Origin: Acanthamoeba lenticulata
Taxonomy: Eukaryota > Discosea > Longamoebia > Acanthamoebidae
NCBI GenBank assembly: GCA_002179805.1
Contig: NAVB01000912.1
Coordinates: forward strand, 1-61,304
Direction: 5' to 3'
DNA length: 61,304 bases
Below are positions 1-10,871 of this stretch, one piece after another. The notes under the pieces are model-generated. The model ran no database searches and had not been told where the DNA came from. It was given only the letters and a program-made list of their open reading frames with translations. Each line of letters begins with the position of its first letter. Position 1 is the stretch's first letter. A program made the position numbers and the translations under genes.

Positions 1-929
1 TTTTTCGTCAGCTGTCGGTTTGATGGTTGTTGGCTCTTTCTTGCGCCGAATGTAGATGATCTTGTCCACAGCACGAGCATCATCGTCATCTTCATCCTCT
101 TCCTCCTCCTCCTCTTCCTCACTCTCATCGTCATCTTCATCCATTTGGTCCTCTTCGTCTTCTCCCTCACTTTCATCGCTCCCTTTGACATTGCGTCGAG
201 GCCGCTTGACGTCACTTGTGTCGAGCTTGGTCGTGGCAGCCGGAGCCTCTCGACAAACCGGACAAAACCAATCATCTGAACACAGTCACAATTTATGGCA
301 AAGGTTATTTATTTATTGTTATTACAGAAAATATTACTAAAAGAAGAAGAAAAAAAACACGTCCAAGAAGGCAGAGTTGGTGTACCTTTGGGTACGCTTT
401 TGAGGGGTGGATCGAGACAGCCCAGGTGATACACGCGCACACAACTGTCACAGCAGAGAAGATTACCCCCCTTCCGGCACACTTCGCAGGTGTCGCCGTG
501 CTCCTGCCGCAAAAAGTGAGTCGGCCAGGCATGTACAACATGCAAAACAGGTTTAAAAAACATGTTGTGTTGGTGGGAGCAGCAGTGGCGATTGTGTGAT
601 GCCAGTACCTCGATGGTGACTTCAGCTTTGCGCTTGTGTGATGATGCGGAGGTACTACTTGCCACAGGCTTCTTGGTGTTGTTCTTTCCCTTTTTGCGAG
701 CTCGCTTACGAGGAGCCTGCCCGCTTGTTGAAGCCGGTGCGGCTGCTCTCTCATTGTCGTCTGAGTCGGAGGACGTCAGGTCGTACGGGTTGGCCGTATC
801 ATCCGTGGCCGCCCACCAATCGGCAGTCTTGTTTGTGCGCGGTCGTGACGAGCGTCGTAGCGAACTGGCCGCGCCCGAGCTCGTTTCCCCCTGCCCTCCT
901 CCCTCCTTGTTGCCGCAAAACAGATGCAA
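1..929 (-). CDS. PHD-finger/CHD-type chromatin remodeler, 5' portion (partial)
   Basis: This is the N-terminal part of a chromatin protein whose 3' end lies beyond the left edge. A basic Ser/Arg-rich N-terminus leads into one PHD finger of the Cys4-His-Cys3 type. Its first part reads CEVCRKGGNLLCCDSC and its last zinc pair is WFCPVC, joined across an intron that ends in GTTCAG at about 270. An Asp/Glu-rich stretch (about 90-190) follows, and then VDKIIYIRRKK, which resembles the start of a CHD chromodomain. PHD plus chromodomain is the Mi-2/CHD3-5 order, so an ATP-dependent nucleosome remodeler is inferred; the helicase itself is not visible. Two introns are seen. No in-frame ATG exists upstream before a stop, so the true start is probably in a further 5' exon, and position 929 is only the limit of the open frame. 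Confidence 0.6.
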
Positions 930-1304
930 AGATGAGATAGATCCAGAGGCAGCACAACACAGCGACTCTTAAGGAGCCTAAAGCGGATCATAAGGGCTCA
1001 TGAATGGTGATGGATTTGTGATCATGAAGTAACGAATGAAAATTGTCTTTTGCATGGAATGCGGGGGAGTGTCGTACCACAGCAGTTCCTGCGGAACTGC
1101 TGTTCGTTTTGTCTTCCTGGCTCCCACGCGGAGCACGCCCTCGTTTCATTTTGCAAAAGCAATGTTGAAAAAGATGCTGCTCGTCTGTTCGCGTGTTTCT
1201 TTTTGATTTTCTAAGTCACTTTTTCCTTCCAACACATTCCAGCCAACGGGCACAATTATGCAATTAGCAATTGCCCTGGTGGTCGGCAGTTTACCCGAGC
1301 CTGC
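930..1304. other. Intergenic/5' region of the PHD-CHD gene
   Basis: I see no supportable coding sequence here. The stretch should hold the promoter and perhaps a first exon of the leftward PHD/CHD gene, plus the 3' end of the RapGAP gene transcribed toward it. Its one distinct element is a perfect 11-bp inverted repeat, listed separately. Confidence 0.5.
1079..1103. repeat. Perfect 11-bp inverted repeat with 3-nt loop
   Basis: The arms at 1079-1089 (ACAGCAGTTCC) and 1093-1103 (GGAACTGCTGT) are exact reverse complements around the spacer TGC. It lies between the 5' end of the PHD/CHD gene and the 3' end of the RapGAP gene. It could be a hairpin in a UTR or a dyad binding site for a dimeric regulator; the sequence alone does not decide. 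Confidence 0.7.
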
Positions 1305-4300
1305 TCACGTGTTCTTCCACTCGTCGACAGGGATCGGCAGGTAGTAGGACTTGGTTTTGTCCTCGTCACGCTTCTTGAGCGTCTTGGGGAAGACGTCCTT
1401 TTCCATGTCCTCGAGAATCGCTTTCCTCTTCCGCTTGTTGGCCATCTTGAGTTCCGCCGCGTGGTAAGCCGCCCGTTCTGCGTTAATCACTGGCGAGGAG
1501 AAGGAAGAAGGTGATTCTTCGTTCAGCATCAATCACACCGCAACTCGTTTTCAACGCCAGAAGGCGTACATTTGGTGAGGAGGATGGTGCGGAACAGATC
1601 GCCTTCCTCGAAGACCGGTGGTGATGGGAGGGCCGGCTCGGAGTCGGGCACGTCGTCCTTACTCGCCATGTTCACCCTTAAGCGGAGAAAAAGAAAGTAA
1701 GTCCGTAAGTCGGGCTGTCTTCCGAGTAGAATCCACGCCGTAACGACAGACGTACCGGTACACCACTTCTCGGTCCGTCGAGCGGGCGTGGTCAACCTCG
1801 ACCACCACGTACACATCTAGGAGGATCCTACTCGTGAGACTGCTGCCCAAGAAAACGAAAGAAAACGAAGGCGAAAAAGGTTCGGCCGACGTACGGGTCA
1901 TGTGCGAAGCAAAGTGGATGGGCAAAGGCGTTGAGGGCTTGCCGGGCTGGGTCTCCTTAAAGATGATGACCACCACATCATTGCCGATATGACGCTTCCT
2001 CTCAAGCTGTCCCCGCGTCACAGGCTAGTGTCAGCAACATTGGGCTTGTGATTGCTCGGCGCAGCTCCCGAGAAGGAGAGAATGGCAAAATGGCGTACCC
2101 GGTTGGGGTCATTGGGGAGCAAAGGCAGGAGCGTCGAGACGTGGTACATGATCTCAAAGTTGTCAAAAGTTGTGAAGTAGGATTCCGTGCCCGTGGTATC
2201 ATCTGTTCAGATGAGAGAGAGAGCACGCAGTAGTGAGTGAAACTCGTCCTGCAAAGCGAGGGAGAGAATCAACAGGAGGGACGTCGTGAGGAGTCCATAC
2301 TCTTGACATCGAGGCCAGCACGGTAGCGCCTCCAGCCCTTCAAGGTAACGCGATCGCCCAAAAAGTCCAAGAAGCGCTTGAACGCTGGGCTGCCCACCGC
2401 TGTTGATTGGGGGAAGAAATAAAGTGAGTCCAACCACCTCGGAAAGGCAGCGAGCGAGGAAGAGGAGCCGTACGATTATCGTAGAATTCTGTGTAGTTGA
2501 AGTGATCAGTGACGCAAAGCGGCCAAGGAGGAGGTTAATGAAAACTGGCCCCACTTCATATGGACAACAACTCGAACTGAGGGAGGAGGGGAGGATGAAC
2601 CTTGCTCGCTGGACTGTCCGTCCTTGGCAAAAAGAACGCCAAATCGGAATTGTTGGGGCATCTGCGCACACATACACACATCAACGGTAGACAGGCCCAT
2701 TCGCGGCATCTGGTCAGCTCCGATCATGCCCACAAGCAGCCAAGTTGATCGTACTCGGAGCACAGAGTCGAGCTTGAGGAACTGGGCTTGTGCGTTCTTC
2801 TGACGAACGACCCGCATCTTGGAAGCAGCAAGGTGCGGCTTCGTCTGCACGTTTGAAAGAGAAATGGTTAGCATACAGTGCGGCTGGCTAGCGCAGGAAT
2901 CAATCATGATTGGGCCACTCACCACTTTGAGGAGAGCCTTAAGCAGGTCCTTCGACGCCGCCACGCCCTTGCGCTCCTTTATAGAGGCAGCCGGCACGTC
3001 GTACATGACGTCGCCCTGCCCATGGGAACCACGCGCCATATATTGTGACTCTTCTTCGCCACGAAAGTCGACACCTCAAAGAGAAGAAGGGGGGAGGTAA
3101 AGACGTACATCAGTGGAGCGCACGAGGGCCCGGTACACTTGCTCGTTTGAGCCTGGCGTTGACGGCGCATCCTGGAGGCGAGGCATGTCAATAACTAGAG
3201 GGAGGGGGGATTGCCAAGAGCGGGGAGGAAGGATCAAAAGGCGTCGCGACACCTTTTCCTTGGCGATGGTGATGACCAACGCCCCCAACACCGGGTCCAC
3301 TCCGACAAAGTTGGTATGAACTGGAATTGCATGCACAGATTGTTAGCTCCAAAAGCCAAGGTCGACGGCCGACAGAGGTAAAAAGTGATGCGAACCTTTG
3401 GTGATGAAATAAGTGGAGTACTCGAGGCAGTCGGCCTTGTTATCAATGGCAAAGGTGGCCGGCGAGAAGGGCGCCTGCGGGTGTCCAGCCTAATCCCCCC
3501 CCCCCACAACGTCAGCGTGTCTGCAAAGACCGTCGCTCAGGGCCACAGAGCTGGAAGTGTACCTCAAGCTTGAACTCCGAGTTGGGCAAAGAAACGATGG
3601 CAGACCCGGTCAGTGTCGGCCTGCGCTCACGGCTCTCACGGCTCTCCCGGCTGCCAGCGCGACAGTGTGATCCAGAATCAGACCAAAAAAAGACGGGATT
3701 TAAGGGCGACGAAGGGCGAGGTACCCGAGGAAGAAGCTCCGGTTGGAGGTTCGGCCGGAGAACCGCAGCGACGCGGTATCAGTGACCGCGTAATTGTGCA
3801 GCGGTTGATCCTGCATGGTGCAAATGCCCAAGTCAATGCCCGAGATGGCCACCCAAGAGAAGGAGGGAGGGGGGCAAGGCGACCAACCTGATAGCGCTTC
3901 CAGCGGTTTTGTTTTGACTTCTTCTTCTTCGTCTTCTTCTCGTAGGGCGGAAGCTCAGGAGGCTCTGCGTAGTTGCTGGGCGCTTCAGCCGTGGGCAAGT
4001 GGTCCTCATACACCGGGTCGTCGTCGTCGTCATCCCAGCCATCGTAGTCTCCCACATCAGTCACTAAGTCGCCGTCGTCCTCGTCGTCCGAGACATCCTC
4101 TGCGTCACCATCCCGAAGCGCGAAGCGTGTGAGATGCAAAAGATGATGAAATCCACGAATGCAAAGGGGCACGGTACGGTGCTTGAGCCAGGTGACGATC
4201 CTCTGCACGCCTCCTAATCCGGGCGGAAGATCGAGTTCGTTTTCTGTCACGTCGAGCTCTGAAAGGCCATTACGCACGATCAACAAGGATTAGACGATTT

Positions 4301-6592
4301 CGAGCCAAGAGAGAGGACAAATGCCAAGAGATTGCCGCTGGGGTTTGGGGGGGGGGGTAACAGCGCACCCCTGAGCTTCTCGAATAAACCGATGAGGACA
4401 CGAGGCAGGTGGTGAATGTGGTTGTTGCGCACGTCGAGCACCTCGAGGGCCGGGCTGTGGGCCAGGTCACGCGGAAGCCACCTCAGCTGGTTCCCTCCGA
4501 TGCGAAGCACCTGCAGGTGCGGCAATCTGCAGAGCGGGTGTTGAACGGTGAACATGTCCGCTCAGAATGAGGCGCTGAGCTCCCGGCAAGCGAGGCGTAG
4601 GAGGTTCGGTCCATGCACAGAGGAGGGGAGGCGGCACCGAGAGGCCTGGCCAGGGAGCTCGACGATCTTGTTGTCGGCCAGGTTGAGCACCCGCAAACCG
4701 GTCATCTCGTCAAAGAGGATGGTAGGAATGTAGATGAGGAAGTTGTTCGTCATGTGAAGCTCCTCCAACAGCTTGAGCCGGTACAGCTCCGTCGGGACGT
4801 CCGTCAAGCGGTTGTGGGACACGTCGAGCACGCGCAGGTTGCGAAGCAGCGAGAACGTCGGCGGCAGCTTGTTCAATTGATTGTGCGCCACGTTCAGCAC
4901 GCTGGCATTCGATAGCAGGTGGCTGATCTCGGTCGGAAGAGCACTCAGGTTGTTTTGCGACAGGTCGACCTCGTAGGCGTCCAGCGTATCGTTGAGCTTG
5001 AGCCACCCACCCGCCTCGCTAGCGGCGGCGAGAGGGAAGTTGGCCAGCCCGAGATTGCGCAGCGCTACTGTGTGATCGCCCGATTGCAAGCAGGAATCCA
5101 GCGCGGCCTTGACCTGCGATTCGACTGCGATTCGACGGCTGGTGAGTTCATTTCCTGTACTTTCTAAGAAGAAATCACTCGAATGATGTACCCGTCGTGG
5201 TAGTGGGGGTGATCGCACGAGGCTTGGGGTCTTCGTTTTCTTCCGGCACAAAGCTCTCAGAGATGCAGTAGGCGCCGCCTGATTCAGGCAGCATCGACCA
5301 ACACGTGCACAAACAACATCCACTCACTCGTGAATTTCAAGCCCCAATGTGCACCCGTTTGGCCCACGGGAAAGCGGTACCGCTACCGCTGGCCTCCTGT
5401 TCGATCTGGTGGGAGATGTCCTCCTTGAGCTGCTGAAAGGCGTCCGTGGAGAGGCCCGGACACGGGATGGCAAAGAGATGCCCGTTCTTGTTGATGAAGC
5501 TGTTGTGGCAAACAACACACGCTAAATAGTAAAAATAGGTTTCTTTTAATAATGAATAAAAATCGACCAATGGCGAACCTTGCGAATGTGGAGTAAGAGA
5601 GCGACTGGTCATCGGAGACCACGTTGATGCCCTCGCCTTTGGTATTGTTGGTGATACCGTTGAAGATCCGCGCTTGCCCTGCATTCGAGTGAGGAGCTCA
5701 ATCTCATGAAAGAAAAACAAAGATAAAAAAAAGCCAAAACCCTTCCTTTCTTTACAGCTTATCACGTACCGTTCTTCACGTAGTGGATCGAAAAGGCACC
5801 CGGAGACCGCGTGCTGTAGCGCACCAAGAAAGCCTGTCGGCAGCGCAACAACCCAGCGGCAACAACCCGATTAAGAAACCAAGCCCCTCGTGGCCACGAA
5901 CCAAGGCACAGCGGCGTTTGTTTGCAAGCAAACGAAAAGGAGTCTGGGGAACAAGGGTGTGGTGTGCGTGTGTGTGTGTGTGGACCTTATCGTTTGAGGG
6001 CATGTTATCGAGCAGCCGGAGGCAGTGGTCTCGCTCGCCATTCCCGTGAAACCACACGCGGCCTTCGTAGAGCACGCTCCGCACCTGCCGCCCCCAAAGC
6101 AGGCATCCGCGGGGACCAGCTTGAGCCAGCAGCATCCCGGGGGTGAGTGGATGGGATGTGCGTACCTTCTTGACGCACAGGCGCAGGGGCCCAAACCGCG
6201 ACAAAAACAGCGCAAAGTCATTCTTGGACAAACGGGCTGCCTCGCCGTCTGTTCCGACCGCCGGTCGCCGAGAAGTGACGGGGTTGAGGGGGGCAAAAAG
6301 CATGCCTTGAGAACTGGGTTGCTTGGTTTGTTTGCGCAAGTCAAGGGAGGAGACAAAGGCCACCACGTACCGGCTTGTCCTTGCGCGAGGATGGCGACCA
6401 GGCACCGCTTGTCCAGTAACGACGCAGGGCCAAACTCACGGTCATATTGCGCAACTAAGTGCCGCACCTCCACTTGCTCCTGCGCCTCACCCGCCACCCC
6501 AACACAACTCGAGTCACACAAAGAAAGAAGGTCCCTTTTGCACTTTAGCGGAGGGGGGGGGTACGGAGGAAGAAGGGTAGGCAAGGAGGCAT
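1305..6592 (-). CDS. SH2 - leucine-rich repeat - RapGAP domain protein
   Basis: Multi-exon gene with roughly 25 introns. The order from the N-terminus is: a helical linker with LFLSRFGPLRLC, like the segment before STAT/Cbl SH2 domains; an SH2 domain (WFHGNGERDHCLRLL, then AFLVRYSTRSPG with the phosphotyrosine-binding Arg); at least six leucine-rich repeats (about 4290-5010, such as LRVLDVSHNRLTDVP); an acidic Asp-rich linker (about 3900-4130); and a C-terminal RapGAP domain. The GAP domain shows FRFGVLFAKDGQ, GDRVTLKGWRRYRAG, FEIMYHVSTLLP and KRHIGNDVVVIIF; the last holds the catalytic Asn of Rap1GAP-type enzymes. The protein ends VDEWKNT. It should speed GTP hydrolysis by Rap-like GTPases after SH2-directed recruitment to phosphotyrosine. 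The first exon is unresolved: the ATG at 6590-6592 does not join in phase by any splice I found, so the left boundary of the N-terminus is approximate. Confidence 0.85.
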
Positions 6593-6820
6593 TGTTTCCA
6601 AAAGTCGTCTCCCTCGGAGTCTATTTCGCGAGGAGAAGTAGAAGTAGTTCTGGGTGTGATGGTCGATATGCCACTTCGACTGGCGAACATGTTGTGGGTG
6701 GCGGTTATTTTGTCTGAAAGCTTCGTTATGTGTGCGGCTCTTTCGTTTTTGTCTACAACTTAATTTTATTTTTAATTTTGGCTCAGTAAGTGGCCCGGAC
6801 AAGGGTGCCACCACCGGTTC

Positions 6821-7681
6821 TTACCCAGCTTGCTGAAGCGTTTCTATCTTTTGCAGGAGATAGGGGGACCAATGGCGGCCGTACTTCTCCCACAAAGCTG
6901 GACGTTTCCAATCAGTGCCACGCACCTCACCTTTCGAAAACAACAAACGACAGGGGTTAGCAGTAGACGACCGTGCAGGCACAAAAACAAGAGCTTGTCA
7001 GATCAAGGTCTGCTGTACCTCGGCACTGATCAGAACCACAGCTGCATGCAAATTCGTCTACCTCGCGGCTTTCGGCGGTCGAGTAGTCAAACGTGATTTC
7101 CTGTTGGTGTCATTGAGTTGGAGAAACACCAACCCACACCTGGGGATGAAAGAGAGCGGGCAGCAGGGGACTCTATAGCCTACCTCACCAACGCCAATGT
7201 CGCGCATAGCGACAAGGATGGCTTCACCAGCAAGGCCAGAATTGGGATTACAGGAGTGGTTCACAAAGTCCTACATGACACCCACGTACATCAGATGAGA
7301 CACACACAAAATGAAGCCAGGAGGGTTGTGCACGCACTGCGGGTTCTCGTTCGCCATACTTGAACGGAATCATGAAGATATCGTCATGGAGCTGCAGCAC
7401 GTAGCTGTGCTCATCTTCAGGCACGTCTTCGAGCCCGGACGAAGAGACAATACGCCCTGCAAACACCGGAAATTTTCTTTTTTTTGTTGACCCGGGCCAC
7501 GAAGAAGAGGGAAGAGAGGGGGGGGGTAGCGAAAACCTGTCCACACAACCAGCACTGTGCCTTTGGCGACCGGACCCTCACGGACGAACATGCCCCGCCC
7601 GTTCGGGCAGGTCTGGACCTGGAGGAAGGGCGCCACAAACGAGTAGCTGGCCCAAGCCGGCGCTTCTGCTGGGTCCTGCAT
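6821..7681 (-). CDS. Small SET-domain protein (putative lysine methyltransferase)
   Basis: Five exons encode a short protein (about 190 residues) that is almost entirely a SET domain. The start MQDPAEAPAW at 7681 is followed by the SET opening GRGMFVREGPVAKGTVL. The later exons carry the cofactor-binding pseudoknot motif DFVNHSCNPNSG and then EEITFDYS. The tail GTDWKRPALWEKYGRHWSPY resembles the C-terminal extension of compact SET proteins found in protists and bacteria. S-adenosylmethionine-dependent lysine methylation is inferred, but whether the substrate is a histone is unknown. There is no pre-SET or post-SET cysteine cluster. Intron 1 has a C9 tract (7518-7526) ten bases after its donor. 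Confidence 0.85.
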
Positions 7682-9198
7682 TTCTGGGGGTGGTGTGTAA
7701 AAATGTTGCGCGCAACGTTATTGCCGGCTCTTGAGTAAGGGGGAAGCGAAAGAGAGAGACACTGAAGTGGTGGTAAACGGGCGGTTTTATTGCTCGTCTC
7801 TTGTGGTCTGCGGCGCTCGCAGCGTAAAGAATGGACAGAACTACTCCTCTCCTCGTGTTGTTGATCTTTTTTTTTCTTTCTATTCTCTTCTTTTGATCGT
7901 TCTTCTTCTTTCGCCGAGCTTTCGGTCTTCTTCTTCTTCACGGGGAGGAGGTGCGGCACTACACCGATGGTGACAAAGAGGTGGCGCGACGACCAACACG
8001 CACAACACAGTACACACAACGTACCGCTGCCGCCACACCCGAACGAACGACGCCAACAACCTCGCTACGGGGCGCGGATCAACCCGGGAGTGGGGGAGGC
8101 AAGAGGAACGCTACGGAAGGGTGGGAGCGGCGCGACACGGAGGGGTGCAAGCGGAGACGCGGAGTTGGGGAGACTGTGGATAGTGTGGTGGGGGGGAAGG
8201 AGTGTGGTGAGCGAAAGCCGGCTAGCTAAAAAAGAGAATAAACAGCAACAACGCTTGTAGAGACTGCTAGTGTTAGCCAGGCAAAAAACACAACACAGCA
8301 GCTCTAGTGGTGGTAAAAAGGGGTTCGGGAATACGTTTTATACACAAGGTGTCAGGCCTCAGAGTTGCAGCCAGAGAGAGTTGGTGGTGGGCGTTGGTGA
8401 ACACCCCCCACGGTTGACACACAACAACTGCGCTGCTGTGATGCAACCCCTGTCGTCGCCGAAACCGCAGCCGGTAGTAGTGCGCCAAAGGCACAACAGC
8501 ACAGCTGAGGACAGAGCGCGCAGGAGAAGTACCCGGAAGAGCAGAAGCAGCAGCAGCAGTTGAGCGAGACCGTGAGAGGCGACGACCAGAACCGCGGCCG
8601 ACGTGATCAAAATTGACGTCCTTGCCCTGCTTGCTACGGAGGAGCGAGAGACATCTCATGTCCTCGCTACCTCGCGAAGAAGAGTGACTGGTCAGCGATC
8701 CGTCGTGTAACGCTAGCCAGCGGTGATAGGGAAGAGTGAGAGAGAGAGGTCAAGGAGACGAAGAGGAAGAAGCCAAAATCGCGGCCGCAAGCTTGTCGTG
8801 TAGGTCGTTGTAGTCGTCGTCGTCGTTGCTGGCCTTGAGTCACTCGATAGAGGTGGTGGTCGAAAGGAAAAAGTCCGAGTGGTCGCGTCCGAAACCGGAG
8901 GTTGACGGAGACGGTCCGGGGGGGCCTTGGAGGTTGTCCTGGTCGTCGCCTCAGTCGTCGTTGTTGTCCGGTGCGGCTTCTCCCGCGTCTTGTCCACCAC
9001 GTACTCCAATCCTCTTCCACCTCTAACTCCTAGTGATGATTCCACCTGACCTGCTCTCCCTGAGAGCTGAGGAGGTGAATCGTCGTGGAAACTATAATGT
9101 ACATCAACCACCTCGAAGAGGAGGGAGGAAGGGGGCCTTCCTCCTCTCCCTCGCGAGATGGCCGCCAACGCCGAGCAGGGGCCGCGGCGGTGGCGTGT
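7682..9198. other. Long gene-free stretch (1.5 kb)
   Basis: This lies between the start of the SET gene and the stop of the putative CudA-like gene, both on the minus strand. It should contain the SET promoter and 5' UTR and the 3' UTR of the upstream gene. Reading frames here are low complexity (Lys/Glu-rich near 7850-7940, Thr/Arg-rich near 8800-9000) with no family motif. TTC and CGT triplet runs occur near 7900-7945 and 8800-8830. A strong donor-like GTGAGG at about 9220, just before the upstream stop, means a further 3' exon near 9000-9080 cannot be excluded. Confidence 0.4.
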
Positions 9199-10590
9199 TC
9201 AAAACGAAGGGCTAGCCTCACCTTGCGAAGGCTCGAGGTCGAGCCAGGCGTCCGGAAGGGATCCGCCAGACGAAGCAAAGAGCTCGTTGTACAGCTCCTC
9301 GTCGCTGAGCTCCTCCCCAACGGCACGTGACTTGGCGGCCGACGACAGAGAGGAGGATGCGCCGTCGAAGAAGAGATCCTCGATGGTGTTGAAGGAAAAT
9401 CGCTCGCCAGCACCGGTGCCGCCTACAGCAGAGCTCTGACCACCACCACCGGGGGACATCGGCGAGGAACAGCTGGGCGAGGTCTCCGTGCTCAGGAAAC
9501 TCTCCACGTTGGAGTAGTCATAGTCGTCGCAGTCACTCGCGTCGGCGCCCGCCGAAAAGAGAGGCGAGCTGCCCACACTCGACCAGGGCTGCTGGTGATG
9601 GTGGTGACGACGAGTGGTGACCGCCACGGAGCGGCCTCCCAGGCCTTCGGCGCAGAGCGCACCGACCAGACCCGAGAGCTGCTCGACGTGCGCGGCCGGA
9701 CTGCTTCTGACCGCCGAGCGCACGGCCTGCGTGCGAGAACTCGGCGCGATGGCGTGAAATGAATCGACCAGGCCGCGCAGGTGCGCTTCGAACGTCGCCT
9801 GTGGGGTATCGACGCCGGTCGAGGTAGCAGCGCTGCTCTCCTCAATGCGGCGGCGCTTAGCGGGCGGAGTAGGCTGGGCGAAGACGCCGGCCCCCGAGGA
9901 AGGCGTTGATGGTGTGGCCGGGGTCGATGAGGGGAACGGCGACGAGACCGGCAAGTTGAGCTGCGCCATGACCGTCTGGTAGAGGTTGGCGATGAGGTTC
10001 TGTTGGGCCTGCTGCTGGGCTTCGATGCGCGAGAGTGTATCTTGAATCGTCGTTGACTCGACGACCGCGGCGAGAGGGCGCTTCTTGCTGGTCGCCGTGG
10101 TTGCTTGCTTGTCGGCGGCAGCGGCGGCGGCGGCGGCCTTACGCTGTTCCTTGACCTTCTTGAGCTGCAGCGGCTTGGAGACGACTCGGATCGGATCGGA
10201 GAGGGCCGTGAGCGCCAGCGAAGCAGCGGCAAAGCGCAGGCGGAAGTGGGCGCCCTCGTGTTGGGACGAGAGCACGTTGAGCACGCATTCGACCGAAACC
10301 TTATCGCCCGTCGGATCGACAGTGCAGTTGTACTCGACTGGACGGCGCGAGACGTAGTGCACCGGCTTGTCCTCGAGCGAGTCGTACATGAGCGTCGCCT
10401 CCAACGTGCACTTGTGGAAATTGATGGCGCTCGAGTTGTGATTACCCACGAAGCCGAGCTGAATGGTGAAGGGCACATTCTTAATTACCGAATGCAGCTG
10501 CTTGTTCTGTCCATTTTTATAGATTGCCTCCTGCTCGGGGCTCTCTTGCGAGAGGATTACCAGCTGAGGTGATTGTGTTTGAGCCGCCAT
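9199..10590 (-). CDS. Putative CudA-like DNA-binding protein (intronless)
   Basis: A single open frame of 463 codons, starting MAAQTQSPQL. Residues about 20-165 form a beta-rich region (FTIQLGFVGNHNSSAINFHK, VSVECVLNVLSSQHEG, FRLRFA) that ends in SDPIRVVSKPLQLKK. This layout, with a closing VSKP-x-Q-basic motif, recalls the conserved core of Dictyostelium CudA-type transcription factors; the match is from memory and unverified. An Ala-rich spacer, a basic segment SKKRP, a Gln-rich helix with a basic PPAKRRRIEE (nuclear-localisation-like), and an acidic/Ser-rich C-terminus with DAWLDLE follow, as expected of an activator. The lack of introns is odd beside its neighbours. A donor-like GTGAGG just before the stop may mean the true C-terminus is spliced. 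Confidence 0.45.
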   Translation of the reverse strand: MAAQTQSPQLVILSQESPEQEAIYKNGQNKQLHSVIKNVPFTIQLGFVGNHNSSAINFHKCTLEATLMYDSLEDKPVHYVSRRPVEYNCTVDPTGDKVSVECVLNVLSSQHEGAHFRLRFAAASLALTALSDPIRVVSKPLQLKKVKEQRKAAAAAAAADKQATTATSKKRPLAAVVESTTIQDTLSRIEAQQQAQQNLIANLYQTVMAQLNLPVSSPFPSSTPATPSTPSSGAGVFAQPTPPAKRRRIEESSAATSTGVDTPQATFEAHLRGLVDSFHAIAPSSRTQAVRSAVRSSPAAHVEQLSGLVGALCAEGLGGRSVAVTTRRHHHHQQPWSSVGSSPLFSAGADASDCDDYDYSNVESFLSTETSPSCSSPMSPGGGGQSSAVGGTGAGERFSFNTIEDLFFDGASSSLSSAAKSRAVGEELSDEELYNELFASSGGSLPDAWLDLEPSQGEASPSF

Positions 10591-10871
10591 GGTTCTTGTG
10601 TGTGGGAGTCAAGATTTTGGTGGTGAATTTTTTTTTTTTTGATGGTTGGTTGTGGGGCTGGCGCGGAGGTGTGGCAGGCTTGGGGGCAGCTGGAGCTTGA
10701 AGAAAAAGTGGCGAAGTGGCGGCCGCTATTTGTACGACCGCGTGTCGCCAATAGGCCTTCCCTGAACACTGCCTTAGCCCGACTTTTTCCTTCCCACAAG
10801 TGGGACAAAATGGTCTATTTCCAGATTTTTGCGGGCACCGACCCAAGGACAAACGAAAAGTCGTCCGCTGG
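10591..10871. promoter_or_regulatory. Intergenic promoter region of the CudA-like gene
   Basis: This 281-base gap lies between the allantoinase stop and the CudA-like start, both minus strand. It includes a run of T on the plus strand at about 10628-10640 (A-rich in the sense of the gene) shortly upstream of the start. No known element was recognised. Promoter function is inferred from position only. Confidence 0.35.

Noticed and set aside
5324..5391. Exon extension AFPWAKRVHIGA after the SH2 domain
   Set aside because: It meets a stop. A donor at GTACCG gives an in-frame join to GAYCISESFVPEEN, so this stretch is intron.
5962..5982. GT/CA repeat as a possible regulatory or Z-DNA element
   Set aside because: It is a short simple repeat inside an SH2-gene intron; a similar one lies in a BTB-gene intron near 29271. 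Nothing else supports a function.
7417..8019. Minus-strand frame with a Lys/Glu-rich part upstream of the SET gene
   Set aside because: The SET protein has a good ATG at 7681 directly before its domain. The upstream frame looks like TTC-repeat-derived low complexity.
8713..9168. Minus-strand frame rich in Thr and Arg, possible 3' exon of the CudA-like gene
   Set aside because: It could join in phase after the GTGAGG donor, but the sequence is repeat-like and shows no conserved feature. It is left as possible UTR.
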